The position numbers and the translations under genes are program-made. A stretch of DNA of 64,000 nucleotides, from the NCBI GenBank assembly GCA_030066795.1, contig JASJAW010000013.1, positions 1-64,000 on the forward strand, given 5' to 3'. The notes beneath the pieces were generated by a model. It was not told where the DNA came from. It made no database searches and saw only the letters and a list, made by a program, of their open reading frames with translations. Below are positions 43,170 through 56,933 of this stretch, piece by piece; position 1 is the first letter of the stretch, and each line of letters starts with the position of its first letter. This DNA comes from Dinoroseobacter sp. (GTDB lineage Bacteria; Pseudomonadota; Alphaproteobacteria; Rhodobacterales; Rhodobacteraceae).

Positions 43170-43246
43170 ACGGGGGAAACTCAGTGGGTAAGCGGATCAG
43201 CCGGTCACGCTGGGCACCGCGAGGTTGAGCCCCATTGACCGCGCCG
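43170..43246 (+). pseudogene. Degenerate tRNA-Asp copy
   Basis: From CTCAG at 43180 onward this stretch aligns without gaps to the tRNA-Asp gene at 41131. The last 46 bases match at 35 positions, including GGTCACGC around the anticodon, GAGCCCC of the T arm and ACCGCGCC at the 3' end. The acceptor 5' strand (ACGGGGG instead of GCGGTTG) no longer pairs and the T loop has changed, so it should not work as a tRNA. The remainder of the 43037-43362 gap is AT-rich at 43075-43140, with no gene seen. Confidence 0.65.
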
Positions 43247-43362
43247 CGGGTGGAATACCTGTGAGCGGCCCGAATGCGTCATCGCGACGTCGTTTCCGGT
43301 TTTGACCGGTCTGGTGGTATCTGCGAAACGGGCAGCGAGTCGCAGCATGCCGGAGGCCAGAA

Positions 43363-44655
43363 ATGTTGATCGTCTTTCGCACGTCCGGCGTGCTGTTGCT
43401 GGGGATCCTGTTGTTGATGCTCGGCAACGGCATTCTGGCCACTCTCTTGGGTATTCGCGGCGATATCGAGGGGTTCTCGACCCAGGCAATGGCGTTTGTT
43501 ATGGCGGGCTATTTTGCGGGCTTCTTGGGGGGCTCGCGGGTAACGCCGGACCTCATCCGAAGGGTGGGTCATGTGCGGGTCTTCGCAGCACTCGGTTCTT
43601 TGATTTCGGCTGCGCTCATTCTCTTTCCGGTGTTCACGGACCCCTATGCCTGGGTCGCGCTGCGCGTTGTGATCGGCTTTTGCTTCGCTGGCGTTTACGT
43701 CACCGCCGAAAGCTGGCTGAACAACGCTGTCCCGAACGATACGCGCGGCACTGCCATGTCGATCTACGGCGTAGTGATGATGTTGGGCTTTGTCATTGCG
43801 CAGGCGCTCGTGGCCACCGGTGACGCGAGCGGCTTCATTCTGTTCATTCTGCCATCGATCTTGGTTTCTATCTCTTTTGCGCCGATCCTGCTTTCTGTCA
43901 CGCCTGCTCCGGTCTTCGAGACCTCGCGGGATATGAGCCTCAAGCAGGTCTTCGATGCCTCGCCTCTCGGCGTAGTGGGGCTGCTGCTGATGGGGGGCGT
44001 GTTTTCAGCGCTTTTTGGCATGGCCTCGGTCTATGGGACGCAAGCAGGGTTGAATGCGACGGAGGTTTCCACCTTCGTTGCGGCCATTTACCTGGGCGGG
44101 ATGCTGCTGCAAGGCCCGATCGGTTGGGTTTCTGATCGGATGGACCGACGGCAGCTGATCTTGATTGCGGCTTTGCTTGGACTGCTCGCGGCTGCCTTGG
44201 GGTGGACCGGGGTGGGCGGCTTTGCCGGCTTGCTGCTCTCGGCCTTTATTGTCGGGGGGATGGCCTATCCGCTTTATGCCCTTCTGGTCGCCTATACCAA
44301 CGACTACCTCGACCCCGAGGATATGGCCGCTGCGGCGGGCAAGCTCGTGTTTGCCAACGGCGTTGGTGCTGTGGGCGGTCCGTTTCTGACGGCTGCCCTG
44401 ATGGATACTGTCGGACCGTCCGGTTTTTTTCTTTTCATCATCTGCCAAATGGCTCTGCTGGTGGCCTATTGCGTCTGGCGCATGGGCCAGCGTCCTGCGG
44501 TCGCGGCGGAAGACACCGGCAGCTTTGCGCCGGTCTCCCCGGCCGCGTCGCCGGTGGCCATGGTTGTGGCGCAGGAAGCCGCATTTGAAGCCGACGAAGA
44601 GGCCGCGGCCGAGGCTGCCGCCGAAGCCGCTGCGGAAGCTGTTTCCGGTCCCTGA
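43363..44655 (+). CDS. MFS transporter (YcaD-like)
   Basis: A 430-residue major facilitator with twelve hydrophobic helices from about residue 5 to 385. The helix 2-3 loop reads GGSRVTPDLIRRVGHVRVF and the helix 8-9 loop GWVSDRMDRRQLI, the two half-repeats of the MFS loop motif. AVPNDTRGTAMSIYGVVMMLG marks helix 5 as in the YcaD-like group. The C-terminal 45 residues are cytoplasmic and end in an Ala/Glu repeat (EEAAAEAAAEAAAEA). Cargo unknown. The next gene starts 57 bases later in the same direction. Confidence 0.85.
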   Translation: MLIVFRTSGVLLLGILLLMLGNGILATLLGIRGDIEGFSTQAMAFVMAGYFAGFLGGSRVTPDLIRRVGHVRVFAALGSLISAALILFPVFTDPYAWVALRVVIGFCFAGVYVTAESWLNNAVPNDTRGTAMSIYGVVMMLGFVIAQALVATGDASGFILFILPSILVSISFAPILLSVTPAPVFETSRDMSLKQVFDASPLGVVGLLLMGGVFSALFGMASVYGTQAGLNATEVSTFVAAIYLGGMLLQGPIGWVSDRMDRRQLILIAALLGLLAAALGWTGVGGFAGLLLSAFIVGGMAYPLYALLVAYTNDYLDPEDMAAAAGKLVFANGVGAVGGPFLTAALMDTVGPSGFFLFIICQMALLVAYCVWRMGQRPAVAAEDTGSFAPVSPAASPVAMVVAQEAAFEADEEAAAEAAAEAAAEAVSGP

Positions 44656-44712
44656 GACATCGCCATTGACGCAACGGCACTCTCGCACCACTTAACACCT
44701 GGGAGGGGTACC

Positions 44713-45303
44713 ATGGCACAATTTCAGGATGTTTTGGATTTTTGGCTGAGCGAGATCGCTCAGTCGAATTGGTATGTGCAGGATGACGCTGTCGACGAGG
44801 CCATCCGCACGCGGTTTGGATCGCTTTGGGAGGTCGCAGCATCGGGACGTCTGCGAAGTTGGTGCTGGTGCCCGGATGGGACGCTGGCCTATTTGATCCT
44901 GACCGATCAGTTCCCGCGCAACATGTTTCGCGGCAGTCCGAAGGCCTTCGCGACGGATGTCCTCGCGCTCGAGGCCGCAAAGACCGGCATTGGACGCGGG
45001 TTCGACCTGCGGATCCCGGAGCCCCAGCGCCAGTTCTATTACCTGCCTCTGGAGCACTCCGAGATCCCGACGAACCAGAACCGCTGTGTCCGCCTGATTT
45101 TGGAACGCATGCCGGAAAGCGATGGCACGACGTTGCTCCATGCGCGCGTGCATCGCGAGATCATTCGCCGCTTCGGGCGCTTCCCATTCCGCAACGAAGC
45201 GCTCGGCCGCCAGACCACGCCGGACGAAGAACAGTTTCTGGAGCAAGGCGGATATGGCGAGATCCTGCGCCGCTACCAGGAGCCAAGCGCCTTGTCCGCC
45301 TGA
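44713..45303 (+). CDS. DUF924 family protein
   Basis: A 196-residue helical protein of the DUF924 family (TPR-like fold, function unknown). The signatures are VLDFWLSEIAQSNWYVQDDAVDEAIRTRF near the N-terminus, LILTDQFPRNMFRGSPKAFATD near residue 60 and FYYLPLEHSEI near residue 108. GGGAGGGG precedes the ATG by six bases. It lies between an MFS gene and lpd, all on the plus strand with short gaps. Confidence 0.9.
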   Translation: MAQFQDVLDFWLSEIAQSNWYVQDDAVDEAIRTRFGSLWEVAASGRLRSWCWCPDGTLAYLILTDQFPRNMFRGSPKAFATDVLALEAAKTGIGRGFDLRIPEPQRQFYYLPLEHSEIPTNQNRCVRLILERMPESDGTTLLHARVHREIIRRFGRFPFRNEALGRQTTPDEEQFLEQGGYGEILRRYQEPSALSA

Positions 45304-45356
45304 GGTGGTTGGTTTAGGGTTAAACCAATTTTTCAGATGGCTGATGGGAGGCAGGC

Positions 45357-46754
45357 ATGGCGGCGAAATCCTTTGATCTCGTGGTGATCGGGGCGGGGCC
45401 AGGAGGCTACGTTGCCGCGATCCGCGCGGCGCAACTGGGTATGAATGTTGCCATCGTCGAACGCGAACACATGGGGGGAATATGCCTCAACTGGGGCTGT
45501 ATTCCGACCAAGGCGATGCTGCGGTCGTCAGAGGTGTTCCACCTGATGCACCGCGCCAAGGAGTTTGGCCTCAAAGCGGACGGGATCAGCTATGATCTCT
45601 ACGCGGTCGTGGCGCGGTCGCGCGCGGTTGCAAAACAACTCAACGGTGGTGTTGGGCACCTTCTGAAAAAGAACAAGGTCACCGCGCTTATGGGCGACGC
45701 CACGATGCCGTCGAAGGGCGTTGTGTCTGTGACCACCGACAAGGGGGTTGAAGAGCTGCGAGCGCCGAACATCATCCTCGCCACGGGGGCGCGTGCGCGG
45801 GAATTGCCGGGGCTGGAGGCCGATGGCGATCTGGTCTGGACCTACAAACATGCGCTGACGCCGCCGCGCATGCCGAAGAAGCTCTTGGTCATCGGTTCGG
45901 GGGCCATCGGTATCGAATTTGCAAGTTTTTATAACACCCTCGGGACCGAGACGACCGTGGTCGAAGTGATGGACCGCATTCTGCCGGTCGAAGACGCCGA
46001 GATCAGCGGCTTTGCCAAGAAGCAGTTCGAGAAGCAGGGCATGACCATCCGCGAAAAGGCGATGGTGAAACAGCTCGACCGCGCCAAAGGCAAGATAACA
46101 GCGCATATCGAGCAGGGCGGAAAGGTCACCAAGGAAGAATTTGACACGGTGATCTCTGCGGTGGGCATCGTCGGCAACACCGAAGGGTTGGGGCTCGAGG
46201 CGCTCGGCGTGCGCGTGGAAAAGACCCATGTCGTCACGGACGCGTTCTGCCGGACCGGGGTCGACGGCATTTACGCCATCGGTGATCTGGCTGGCGCACC
46301 CTGGCTGGCGCATAAGGCCAGCCACGAGGGCGTGATGGTGGCCGAGCTTGTTGCTGGCAAGAACAATGTCCATCCGGTCAAGCCCGAGTCCATAGCGGGC
46401 TGTACCTACTGCCACCCTCAGGTGGCGAGTGTCGGGTTCACCGAAGCTCAGGCAAAGGAAAACGGGTTCGAGGTCAAGGTCGGGCGCTTCCCGTTTATCG
46501 GCAACGGCAAGGCAATCGCACTTGGGGAGCCCGAAGGCATGGTGAAAACCGTGTTCGATGCCGCCACCGGCGAGCTGTTGGGTGCGCATATGGTCGGTGC
46601 GGAGGTGACCGAGCTGATCCAGGGCTATGTCGTCGGGCGGCAGCTGGAGACCACCGAGGAAGACCTGATGGAGACGGTCTTCCCGCATCCGACGCTGAGC
46701 GAGATGATGCATGAAAGCGTGCTCGACGCCTATGGCCGCGCGATCCACTTCTAG
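45357..46754 (+). CDS. lpdA: Dihydrolipoyl dehydrogenase (E3)
   Basis: A 465-residue FAD flavoprotein that reoxidises lipoamide in 2-oxo acid dehydrogenase or glycine cleavage complexes. GAGPGGYVAAIRAAQLG binds FAD, GGICLNWGCIPTKAML carries the redox Cys pair, and GSGAIGIEFASFY binds NAD. IYAIGDLAGAPWLAHKA is the second FAD motif. The C-terminal interface has the catalytic His-Glu in HPTLSEMMHES. No E1 or E2 gene adjoins in the window, so the complex it serves is not shown. Confidence 0.95.
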   Translation: MAAKSFDLVVIGAGPGGYVAAIRAAQLGMNVAIVEREHMGGICLNWGCIPTKAMLRSSEVFHLMHRAKEFGLKADGISYDLYAVVARSRAVAKQLNGGVGHLLKKNKVTALMGDATMPSKGVVSVTTDKGVEELRAPNIILATGARARELPGLEADGDLVWTYKHALTPPRMPKKLLVIGSGAIGIEFASFYNTLGTETTVVEVMDRILPVEDAEISGFAKKQFEKQGMTIREKAMVKQLDRAKGKITAHIEQGGKVTKEEFDTVISAVGIVGNTEGLGLEALGVRVEKTHVVTDAFCRTGVDGIYAIGDLAGAPWLAHKASHEGVMVAELVAGKNNVHPVKPESIAGCTYCHPQVASVGFTEAQAKENGFEVKVGRFPFIGNGKAIALGEPEGMVKTVFDAATGELLGAHMVGAEVTELIQGYVVGRQLETTEEDLMETVFPHPTLSEMMHESVLDAYGRAIHF

Positions 46755-46885
46755 CGAGTGATCCCGTCGCACGGCCCTTATAGACCGCACGCGCGGTGTC
46801 CCGCGCTTGTGCGGGCGTCCTGAGGTGACAGTTTCATCTAAGAAGATGCTGGGGTTTGAGTGCGGCGCGCGCTAGGTGCTGGGCC

Positions 46886-48061
46886 ATGGCGATTGCGCGC
46901 GATCATACCGACTGGCGGCTGGTCTGGGTCCTCTGGGGCGCCGGGCTCGGTGCGGCGGCGCAATACGGTAAGGTCAGTGTCGTGTTCGACCAGCTGGGCA
47001 CACTGTTTCCCGGGGCCGGTACGGCACTTGGCTGGGCGGTCTCGCTTGTGGGGGGCGTTGGCATTGTTCTTGGGATCACCGCGGGGGTCGTTGTCGCGCG
47101 GATAACCTTGCGCAGGGCGCTCCTCTTCGGGCTCTGGCTCGGCGCAGGGGTCTCGTTCTTTCAGGCCCTTTCACCTGCGTTCAGCCTGTTTCTGGTCAGC
47201 CGTGTGCTGGAAGGGGTTTCGCATCTGGCAATGGTGGTGGCGGCGCCGACCTTGATCGCCAAGTGCAGCACCTACCGCGCTCAGGGTCTGGCGCTGACGC
47301 TTTGGGGCACGTTCTTCGGTGTTGCTTTTGCGCTGCTGGTTTGGCTGGGCTTGCCGCTGGTGGACGCCCTTGGTGTGCCCGCCCTTTTTGCAGCTCACGG
47401 GGTTTACCTGGCCGTCTTCGCGCTGGTGCTCGGGGCGCTTCTGCCGCGCGAAGACGCGGTCTCAGCCGCATTGCCAACCGCGCGCGAGGTTCTGCGTCGG
47501 CACCTGCGCGTCTACCGCTCCCCATGGCTTGGGGCGCCGGCTGCAGGTTGGCTTTTCTACACCTTCTGCTTTGTCAGTTTCATCACCCTGATCCCACCTG
47601 TTCTTGATCCGGGCCAGCGCGCCGCGATCCTCGCGGCCATTCCGTTGGTGAGTATTGCCTCTTCAATGACACTGGGGGTGTGGATGCTTCAGCGCATGTC
47701 GGCCGTTTCGGTGGTTCAGATCGGCTTTCTCGGCGCGGCCTGCTGTTCTGTGGCGCTGGCGCTGGTAACCGGCGACGCGCTGCTTTGCCTCGCACTCACG
47801 GCCGCGCTTGGATTGGTACAAGGGGCAAGTTTCGCAGCCGTACCGGAGCTAAATGAAGCGCCCGAAAATCAGGCACTCGCCAACGGGGCCATGGCGCAGA
47901 CCGGCAATATCGGCAACACACTCGGGACCCCGGTATTGTTCTTTCTTGTGACCTCAGCGGGTTACGCGGCGATGCTCGTGGTGTTTGGTCTTGTGCTGTT
48001 TGCGGGCTTCGCAGTGCATGCCTTTCTGCGGCGCCGACGCACCATAGCGGCAACCTCTTGA
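46886..48061 (+). CDS. MFS transporter
   Basis: A 391-residue major facilitator-like protein with about twelve hydrophobic segments. [20 protein letters not shown] and [22 protein letters not shown] are the helix 4-5 region, and [12 protein letters not shown] is a basic C-terminus. Substrate unknown. An upstream TTG at 46856 in the same frame is less likely than the ATG at 46886, which opens a typical short cytoplasmic N-terminus ([11 protein letters not shown]). It ends one base before the SOS box of uvrA. Confidence 0.8.
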   Translation: MAIARDHTDWRLVWVLWGAGLGAAAQYGKVSVVFDQLGTLFPGAGTALGWAVSLVGGVGIVLGITAGVVVARITLRRALLFGLWLGAGVSFFQALSPAFSLFLVSRVLEGVSHLAMVVAAPTLIAKCSTYRAQGLALTLWGTFFGVAFALLVWLGLPLVDALGVPALFAAHGVYLAVFALVLGALLPREDAVSAALPTAREVLRRHLRVYRSPWLGAPAAGWLFYTFCFVSFITLIPPVLDPGQRAAILAAIPLVSIASSMTLGVWMLQRMSAVSVVQIGFLGAACCSVALALVTGDALLCLALTAALGLVQGASFAAVPELNEAPENQALANGAMAQTGNIGNTLGTPVLFFLVTSAGYAAMLVVFGLVLFAGFAVHAFLRRRRTIAATS

Positions 48062-48076
48062 GTTCTTGTTTCGTTC
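48062..48076 (+). promoter_or_regulatory. LexA (SOS) box upstream of uvrA
   Basis: GTTC-TTGTTTC-GTTC is a perfect match to the alphaproteobacterial LexA operator GTTC-N7-GTTC. It lies 66 bases before the uvrA ATG, directly after the upstream stop codon. It predicts repression of uvrA by LexA; the same motif stands before lexA at 56934. Confidence 0.88.
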
Positions 48077-48141
48077 TCATTTTTCGATTGGAGACTCGCT
48101 CCGTTTCCCCTATCTCTTGAGGACCGGTTAATGAGGTCCCC

Positions 48142-51012
<2,871 letters not shown>

Positions 51013-51050
51013 TCGGCGTGCACTAGCCCTCATAAGGATCAATCATTAAA

Positions 51051-51078
51051 AAAAGGCCGCCTGAAAAGGCGGCCTTTT
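51051..51078. terminator. Bidirectional intrinsic terminator between uvrA and gltA
   Basis: AAAA-GGCCGCC (51051-51061) pairs with GGCGGCC-TTTT (51068-51078) around a short TGAAAA loop. The A run on one side and the T run on the other serve both convergent genes. Confidence 0.92.
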
Positions 51079-51108
51079 CTTCACTGTCCCGCTTTAGGGT
51101 ATGCCGCT

Positions 51109-52401
51109 TTAGCGGTCTTCGATTTCGGTATAGTCCCGTGCGGTCTCGCCCAGATACAGCTGACGCGGGCGGCCGATTTTCATTTGCGGGTCTTCCAGTT
51201 GCTCCTTCCACTGACTGATCCAGCCCACGGTCCGCGAGAGCGCGAAGATCGGGGTGAACATCGAGGTGGGGAAGCCCATCGCCTCAAGGATGATGCCGGA
51301 ATAGAAGTCGACATTCGGAAACAGTTTCTTCTCTGAGAAATACGGATCCGCGAGCGCGGCCTGTTCCAGTTCCTTCGCGGTGGCGAGGATCGGATTGTTT
51401 TCGACGCCGAGCAGGTCCAGCACCTCGTCAGCGGATTGCTTCATCACGGTCGCGCGCGGGTCGAAGTTCTTATAAACACGGTGACCGAAGCCCATCAGGC
51501 GGAACGGGTCGTTCTTGTCTTTGGCGCGGGCGATGTATTCGGGGATACGGTCCGGCGTGCCGATTTCCTTCAGCATTTCCAGGCAGGCCTGGTTGGCGCC
51601 GCCATGGGCGGGGCCCCAGAGGCAGGCGATGCCGGCCGCAATGCAGGCAAACGGGTTCGCGCCAGAGGACGACGCCAGACGCACTGTCGAGGTCGACGCG
51701 TTCTGCTCGTGATCGGCATGAAGGGTGAAAATCCGGTCCATCGCGCGGGCAAGGATCGGGTCGACATGGTATTCCTCCGCCGGTACGGCAAAGCACATGC
51801 GCAGGAAGTTCGAGGCATAATCCAGATCGTTGCGGGGATACACGAAAGGCTGTCCAATCGTGTATTTATAGGCCCAGGCCGCGATGGTCGGCATCTTGGC
51901 AATCAGGCGGTGCGAGGCGATCTCGCGCTGGCGCGGGTCGCTGATATCGGTGCTGTCATGGTAGAAGGCCGACATGGCGCCGACCACGCCCACCATAACC
52001 GCCATTGGATGCGCGTCCCGGCGGAAACCACGGAAGAAATTACCCATCTGTTCGTGCAGCATCGTGTGATGGGTGATCGTGGTCTCAAACTCTTCAAGCT
52101 CTGCTGCGTTCGGAAGCGTGCCGTAGAGCAGCAGGTAACAAACCTCGAGATAATGGGACTGACCGGCCAGTTGATCGATCGGGTAACCACGGTGCAGCAG
52201 CACACCTTCCTCACCATCAATGAAGGTGATCGTGCTGTCGCAGGCGGCGGTCGAGGTAAATCCCGGATCGTAGGTGAAGACATCGCCCTGTGCGTAAAGC
52301 TTTCGGATGTCCAGAACGTCAGGGCCCTCCGATGGTGACAGGATCGGCAAATCAATCTCTTTGCCGTCAAATGTCAGCTTCGCAGTGCGTGTGTCAGCCA
52401 T
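51109..52401 (-). CDS. gltA: Citrate synthase
   Basis: Condenses acetyl-CoA and oxaloacetate at the entry to the TCA cycle. The 430-residue type II enzyme shows [25 protein letters not shown], the catalytic His region [15 protein letters not shown], and [15 protein letters not shown]. The Asp lies in [15 protein letters not shown]. The N-terminal extension with a beta-rich domain ([14 protein letters not shown]) matches the hexameric, Gram-negative form. GAGAGGGA precedes the ATG. It is monocistronic, 118 bases after gltX. Confidence 0.98.
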   Translation of the reverse strand: MADTRTAKLTFDGKEIDLPILSPSEGPDVLDIRKLYAQGDVFTYDPGFTSTAACDSTITFIDGEEGVLLHRGYPIDQLAGQSHYLEVCYLLLYGTLPNAAELEEFETTITHHTMLHEQMGNFFRGFRRDAHPMAVMVGVVGAMSAFYHDSTDISDPRQREIASHRLIAKMPTIAAWAYKYTIGQPFVYPRNDLDYASNFLRMCFAVPAEEYHVDPILARAMDRIFTLHADHEQNASTSTVRLASSSGANPFACIAAGIACLWGPAHGGANQACLEMLKEIGTPDRIPEYIARAKDKNDPFRLMGFGHRVYKNFDPRATVMKQSADEVLDLLGVENNPILATAKELEQAALADPYFSEKKLFPNVDFYSGIILEAMGFPTSMFTPIFALSRTVGWISQWKEQLEDPQMKIGRPRQLYLGETARDYTEIEDR

Positions 52402-52519
52402 GTCAGTCCCTCTCTTGTAGCGAGACCCGGACAGGTCCGGGTCATGCGTGGCGTGTCGGTCTTACGACCGGCTTATTCAGGCGCAGGAGGGAGGCGCCCG
52501 GACCGGAACCGTTACCCCC

Positions 52520-53920
52520 TCATGCCGCTGCGTCGCTGAGCCGGGCGAGCGTTTCCTCGCGGCCCAGAACGAGCATCATGTCGTAAACGCTGGGGGTCAC
52601 GGACCGCCCCGCCAAGGCTGCGCGCAGGGGGCCGGCAAGTTTGCCGAATTTCAGAGATTTCTGCTCTCCGAACGCGGCCATCTGCGCCTCCAACGCGTCT
52701 CGTGACCAGCTAACATTTTGCAGGTGCGGCGTCAATTCTGACAGTATACCACGGGATACATCATCCAGTTGTTTTGCCGTCTTTTCGTCCGGGACAATTG
52801 GCCGCGCACTCAAAATAAACGCTGCTTTTTCAATAAGATCAGGGAAATTTTTGGCTCTGTCCTTGAGGCAATACATCGCACGCGACAAACCCGCGTTCTG
52901 GGGCTCCGAAAGCGCAGGCTGACCGGAGGCCGCCAGATATCCCGCTGCGCCTGCGATCAGATCCGCATCCTCAGCTGCGGCGATGTGTTGGCCCGACAGG
53001 TTTTCCAGCTTTTTCAGGTCGAACCGTGCGGGGGATTTGCCGATGCCGGACAGGTCAAACCATTCTAACGCCTGTTCGGTCGTGAAGTACTCGTCATTAC
53101 CGTGGGACCAGCCAAGCCGGGCCAGGTAGTTTCGCATCGCGGCGGCCGGAAATCCCATGGCCTCATACTGCTCAACCCCAAGCGCGCCGTGCCGCTTCGA
53201 CAGCTTCTTCCCGTCTGGCCCATGGATCAGCGGGATATGCACCCAGACGGGCACGTCCCAGCCCATCGCCTCGTAAATCATCATCTGGCGCGCGGCGTTG
53301 TTGAGGTGATCATCGCCGCGGATCACATGCGTGACGCCCATGTCGTGATCGTCCACCACCACGGCGAGCATGTAGACCGGCGTGCCATCGGACCGCAGCA
53401 GAACCATGTCGTCGAGTTGATCATTTCGGATTGTCACATCGCCCTGTACCTGATCACGGATCACGGTCTCGCCGGCTTGCGGGGCTTTGATGCGCACAAC
53501 AAAGGGTGCATTCGGGTGGGTGTCCGGGTCCGCGTCCCGCCAGGGCGAACGGAACAACGTGGACCGGCCTTCCGCCTTCGCGGCCTCCCGGAAGGCCGAG
53601 ATCTCCTCCGGAGTGGAAAAGCACTTATACGCCTTGCCCTCGGCCAGAAGCTGATGGGCTACCTCGGCATGCCGGTCCGCGCGCTCGAACTGGCTCAGTG
53701 CATCACCGTCCCAATCGAGCCCCAGCCAGCGCAATCCCTGAAAAATCGCCTCCGTCGCCTCAGGTGTGGAGCGCGCGCGATCCGTATCCTCGATGCGCAG
53801 CAGGAACTTGCCGCCGCGTCCCCGCGCGTAGAGCCAGTTGAAAAGCGCCGTCCGGGCGCCGCCGATATGCAGATAGCCGGTGGGCGAGGGGGCAAAGCGG
53901 GTTACGATCTGATCGGACAT
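52520..53920 (-). CDS. gltX: Glutamate-tRNA ligase
   Basis: A 466-residue class Ic synthetase. The HIGH-like motif is [23 protein letters not shown] near residue 12, [14 protein letters not shown] near residue 240 is the KMSKS loop, and [18 protein letters not shown] is the conserved central block. Alphaproteobacteria often have two GluRS copies, one of which also serves tRNA-Gln; the copy type cannot be told here. It is divergent from comEC, with about 100 bases between them. Confidence 0.96.
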   Translation of the reverse strand: MSDQIVTRFAPSPTGYLHIGGARTALFNWLYARGRGGKFLLRIEDTDRARSTPEATEAIFQGLRWLGLDWDGDALSQFERADRHAEVAHQLLAEGKAYKCFSTPEEISAFREAAKAEGRSTLFRSPWRDADPDTHPNAPFVVRIKAPQAGETVIRDQVQGDVTIRNDQLDDMVLLRSDGTPVYMLAVVVDDHDMGVTHVIRGDDHLNNAARQMMIYEAMGWDVPVWVHIPLIHGPDGKKLSKRHGALGVEQYEAMGFPAAAMRNYLARLGWSHGNDEYFTTEQALEWFDLSGIGKSPARFDLKKLENLSGQHIAAAEDADLIAGAAGYLAASGQPALSEPQNAGLSRAMYCLKDRAKNFPDLIEKAAFILSARPIVPDEKTAKQLDDVSRGILSELTPHLQNVSWSRDALEAQMAAFGEQKSLKFGKLAGPLRAALAGRSVTPSVYDMMLVLGREETLARLSDAAA

Positions 53921-54021
53921 GGGCGGCTCCTGAATGCTGCGACGAGAGGCGCGTTAACCACTTCGCAACCAAGGTTTCAATACGGTTGAGGCTCTCTATC
54001 CAACCCGGTGGGGCAGGACAA

Positions 54022-56118
54022 GTGAACCACGAAACCGATCTGCGCAGGGTGCTTTTCCCCTGGCTGCCCGTGCTCTACGGGCTGGGTGTTCTGGTCTACT
54101 TTTCAGTGGTATCCGAGCCGCCTGTTTGGGCCGGGGCGAGCGCGCTGGCGCTTGGCTGCGCGGCTCTGCTTGTGGGAGTGGCCGGGCCGTGGCGGCTCCG
54201 GCCTGTGGGTCTCGCGCTTTGTATGGTGTCAGCCGGTTTCGGCCTGGCGGCGGAACGAACAGGGCGGGTTTCCGCCCCGGTGCTGGACTATCGCTATTAC
54301 GGCCCGATCGAAGGGCGGCTGGTGGAGATTGACCGCTCCTACGCCGGGGCCGTGCGCCTGACGCTCGATCAGGTGCGGCTGTCGCGCCTCGCCCCGCGGG
54401 ACACGCCCCAGCGCGTGCGCGTGTCGCTGCACGGCCCCCCCGGAGATCTGGTATTCGAACCCGGACAGCTGCTTATGACCACCGGGCATTTGTCGCCGCC
54501 CGCCGCCCCGGCCGAACCCGGTGGCTTCGATTTCCGTCGCCATGCCTGGTTCGAACGGCTCGGCGGGGTGGGGTACACGCGTGTTCCGGTGCTGCTGTGG
54601 GCCGAGCCGGACAAGGTCGGAGCTGCGCTGACAGTCTACCGGTTTCGCTATGCGCTGAGCAGCGGGATACGCGATCGGATTGCAGGGCAGCCGGGGGCCT
54701 TTGCAGCCGCGATCCTGACCGGGGACCGGTCCGGTATCGACCGCGATCGGGTGGACGACCTGCGCGCCACCAACCTCGCGCACCTGCTTGCCATCTCTGG
54801 CCTGCACATGGGCCTTCTCACTGGCACGGTTTTTCTGGTTCTGCGCAGTGCAATTGCACTCGTCCCCGCTTTTGCACTGCGGGTGCCGGAAAAGAAACTG
54901 GCAGCGGTCGGGGCCTTGTGTGCCGCCAGCGCCTACTTGGTGATCTCTGGCGCGGCGGTGGCGACAGAGCGCGCCTTCATCATGGTGTCCATGATGCTGT
55001 TGGCCGTGCTGGTGGACCGCCGCGCAATTTCGCTGCGCTCCGTTGCCTGGGCCGCGTTGATCGTGCTGATATTGCGTCCCGAGGCATTGGTCGGGCCGGG
55101 CTTCCAGATGTCCTTCGCAGCCACGACCGCGCTGGTCGTAGCGTTCAATGCGATCCGACATTGGCCACCTTGGAAGGCGTTGCCGCGATGGGGGCGCGGA
55201 CCGGCGTCGCTGTTTTTGTCGTCTTTTGTCGCCGGCGCCGCGACCGCGCCAATCGCGGCGGCGCACTTCAATATTTTCGCCCATTACGGGCTGATCGCGA
55301 ACCTCGCGTCAGTGCCGGTGATGGGGATGGTCGTGATGCCCGGCGCGCTGCTCGCGCTCGCGTTGCTGCCCGTTGGTGCAGAGGGGCTTGGCCTTATGGC
55401 GACCGACTACGGAATTCGCTGGATTCTCGGAGTGGCGGGGACCATCGCAGAGTGGGATGGCGCGGTAGGACATGTCCCACGCCCCCCCGGTGCTGTTCTC
55501 GGCCTGATCCTCGCCGGAGGTCTGCTGGCCGCCCTGGGTCCCGTGAAATCCTTGCGGCTGGCCGGTGTGATCCCGGTGGTGTTGGCCCTCGGGCTCTGGA
55601 TCACGGTGGAGCGTCCTCCCTTGCTGGTAAGCGAAAGCGGCGGGCTTCTGGGGCTGATGACAGAGCAGGGTCGGGTCCTCTCGCGGCCCAAGGGCGAAGG
55701 GTTTTCGGCGCGGGTCTGGTTGGAAAATGATGGAGATGGCGCCGATCAGACCGAGGCAGCGGAACGTCCGGGCCTCCGGCAGATCGACCGGGCTGAGTTG
55801 CATCTGACCCTCGAGGACCAGCGTATCATTCAGTTGCGCGGCAAAACCGGAGCTGCGCGCTACGCCGGGGCCTGTGGCCGCGCGGATCTGGTCATCCTCA
55901 ACACCGAAGTGTCCGCGCGCGCTGGGTGTCGAAGTCTGGATGTGTCGCGCCTAAGAAAGACCGGGGCAGTTGCGATTGCTGTGGACGACGCTGGACTGCA
56001 CATCACCACGGCACGAACGCAAACAGGCGCCCGCTTGTGGAGCGGAGCGCCTGCGCGTGTCGATCTATGGACATATCTGGTGCGAGGCGGTGCCGGTGCC
56101 GCGCGTGCCGGTCTTTAA
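54022..56118 (+). CDS. comEC: ComEC/Rec2-type DNA uptake channel
   Basis: A 698-residue polytopic membrane protein. The N-terminal helices and DUF4131 domain ([14 protein letters not shown]-like segment, about residues 20-210) are followed by the Competence domain. Its signature is [18 protein letters not shown] near residue 250, with about eight further helices. The C-terminal part (about residues 530-698) lies where the metallo-beta-lactamase nuclease sits in Gram-positive ComEC, but the HXHXDH motif is not present. The GTG at 54022 has AGGAC just before it; TTG 53986 is the alternative start. Its stop overlaps that of convergent lexA. Confidence 0.87.
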   Translation: MNHETDLRRVLFPWLPVLYGLGVLVYFSVVSEPPVWAGASALALGCAALLVGVAGPWRLRPVGLALCMVSAGFGLAAERTGRVSAPVLDYRYYGPIEGRLVEIDRSYAGAVRLTLDQVRLSRLAPRDTPQRVRVSLHGPPGDLVFEPGQLLMTTGHLSPPAAPAEPGGFDFRRHAWFERLGGVGYTRVPVLLWAEPDKVGAALTVYRFRYALSSGIRDRIAGQPGAFAAAILTGDRSGIDRDRVDDLRATNLAHLLAISGLHMGLLTGTVFLVLRSAIALVPAFALRVPEKKLAAVGALCAASAYLVISGAAVATERAFIMVSMMLLAVLVDRRAISLRSVAWAALIVLILRPEALVGPGFQMSFAATTALVVAFNAIRHWPPWKALPRWGRGPASLFLSSFVAGAATAPIAAAHFNIFAHYGLIANLASVPVMGMVVMPGALLALALLPVGAEGLGLMATDYGIRWILGVAGTIAEWDGAVGHVPRPPGAVLGLILAGGLLAALGPVKSLRLAGVIPVVLALGLWITVERPPLLVSESGGLLGLMTEQGRVLSRPKGEGFSARVWLENDGDGADQTEAAERPGLRQIDRAELHLTLEDQRIIQLRGKTGAARYAGACGRADLVILNTEVSARAGCRSLDVSRLRKTGAVAIAVDDAGLHITTARTQTGARLWSGAPARVDLWTYLVRGGAGAARAGL

Positions 56119-56807
56119 TAGGTCCGGATCAGTCCGACCAAGCGGCCCTGTACCTTGACCTGATCGGCCGGGAAGACACGAGTCTCGTAGGCCGGGTTGG
56201 CCGCCTCGAGCGCAATCGCATTGCCGCGCTTGCGCAGGGTTTTCAGGGTTGCTTCGTGCCCCTCGACAAGTGCGACGACGATATCACCACTGTCGGCTGT
56301 CCCGGTTTCCCGGATCACAACGATGTCGCCATCGTTGATCCCGGCCTCGATCATCGAGTCGCCTTTTACCTCCAGCGCGTAGTGCTGGGCATCTCCGCGC
56401 ATCATGCTGCCGGGAACGGCGACATGGTGCGAAACCTCGGAAATCGCCTCGATCGGGGTACCGGCAGCGATCCGACCCATCACCGGCAATTCAAGCGCAT
56501 GTACCGTCTCAATAGGCAGCGCGGCCGGCGGCGGGGCCGTCTTGTCGCCTTCGATCACGCGCGGAGTGAAGCCGCCCGCCTTATCAGCGATCGCATCGGG
56601 CAGCTTAATGATCTCGAGGGCGCGTGCCTTATGTGCGAGCCGCCGGATAAACCCACGTTCTTCGAGTGCCGTGATCAGGCGGTGGATGCCAGACTTGGAG
56701 CGCAAATCCAGTGCATCCTTCATCTCGTCAAAGGATGGCGGCACACCATCCCGTTGTGTTCTGGTGTGGATAAACTCCAGAAGTTCAATCTGCTTTTTGG
56801 TCAGCAT
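56115..56807 (-). CDS. lexA: LexA repressor
   Basis: SOS repressor and self-cleaving protease, 230 residues. The winged-helix N-terminus reads [31 protein letters not shown] and [20 protein letters not shown]. The autocleavage bond is the Ala-Gly in [11 protein letters not shown] near residue 118. The catalytic Ser is in [11 protein letters not shown] and the Lys in [11 protein letters not shown]. The start at 56807 gives the family length; the longer frame to 56903 would bring it near its own operator. The last four bases overlap comEC. Confidence 0.97.
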   Translation of the reverse strand: MLTKKQIELLEFIHTRTQRDGVPPSFDEMKDALDLRSKSGIHRLITALEERGFIRRLAHKARALEIIKLPDAIADKAGGFTPRVIEGDKTAPPPAALPIETVHALELPVMGRIAAGTPIEAISEVSHHVAVPGSMMRGDAQHYALEVKGDSMIEAGINDGDIVVIRETGTADSGDIVVALVEGHEATLKTLRKRGNAIALEAANPAYETRVFPADQVKVQGRLVGLIRTY

Positions 56808-56933
56808 GTCTGCTCCCTTGGCCTCGGGCAATTGACCCGGCTCCGCGATCCTGCGGCTTACCGGCCGGGCGCCATGCTCACCCAAGTAAAAGAGCGTTAG
56901 CAAAGGGTAAACACCGCACGCCGTTCGCGGTAC

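Noticed and set aside
45528-46790. A 420-codon minus-strand open frame
   Set aside because: It is antisense to the lipoamide dehydrogenase gene and its translation shows no domain.
54597-55730. A 377-codon plus-strand frame inside comEC
   Set aside because: It is a shifted frame of comEC, rich in Arg and Gly as expected for a GC-rich shadow, with no hydrophobic helices or motifs.
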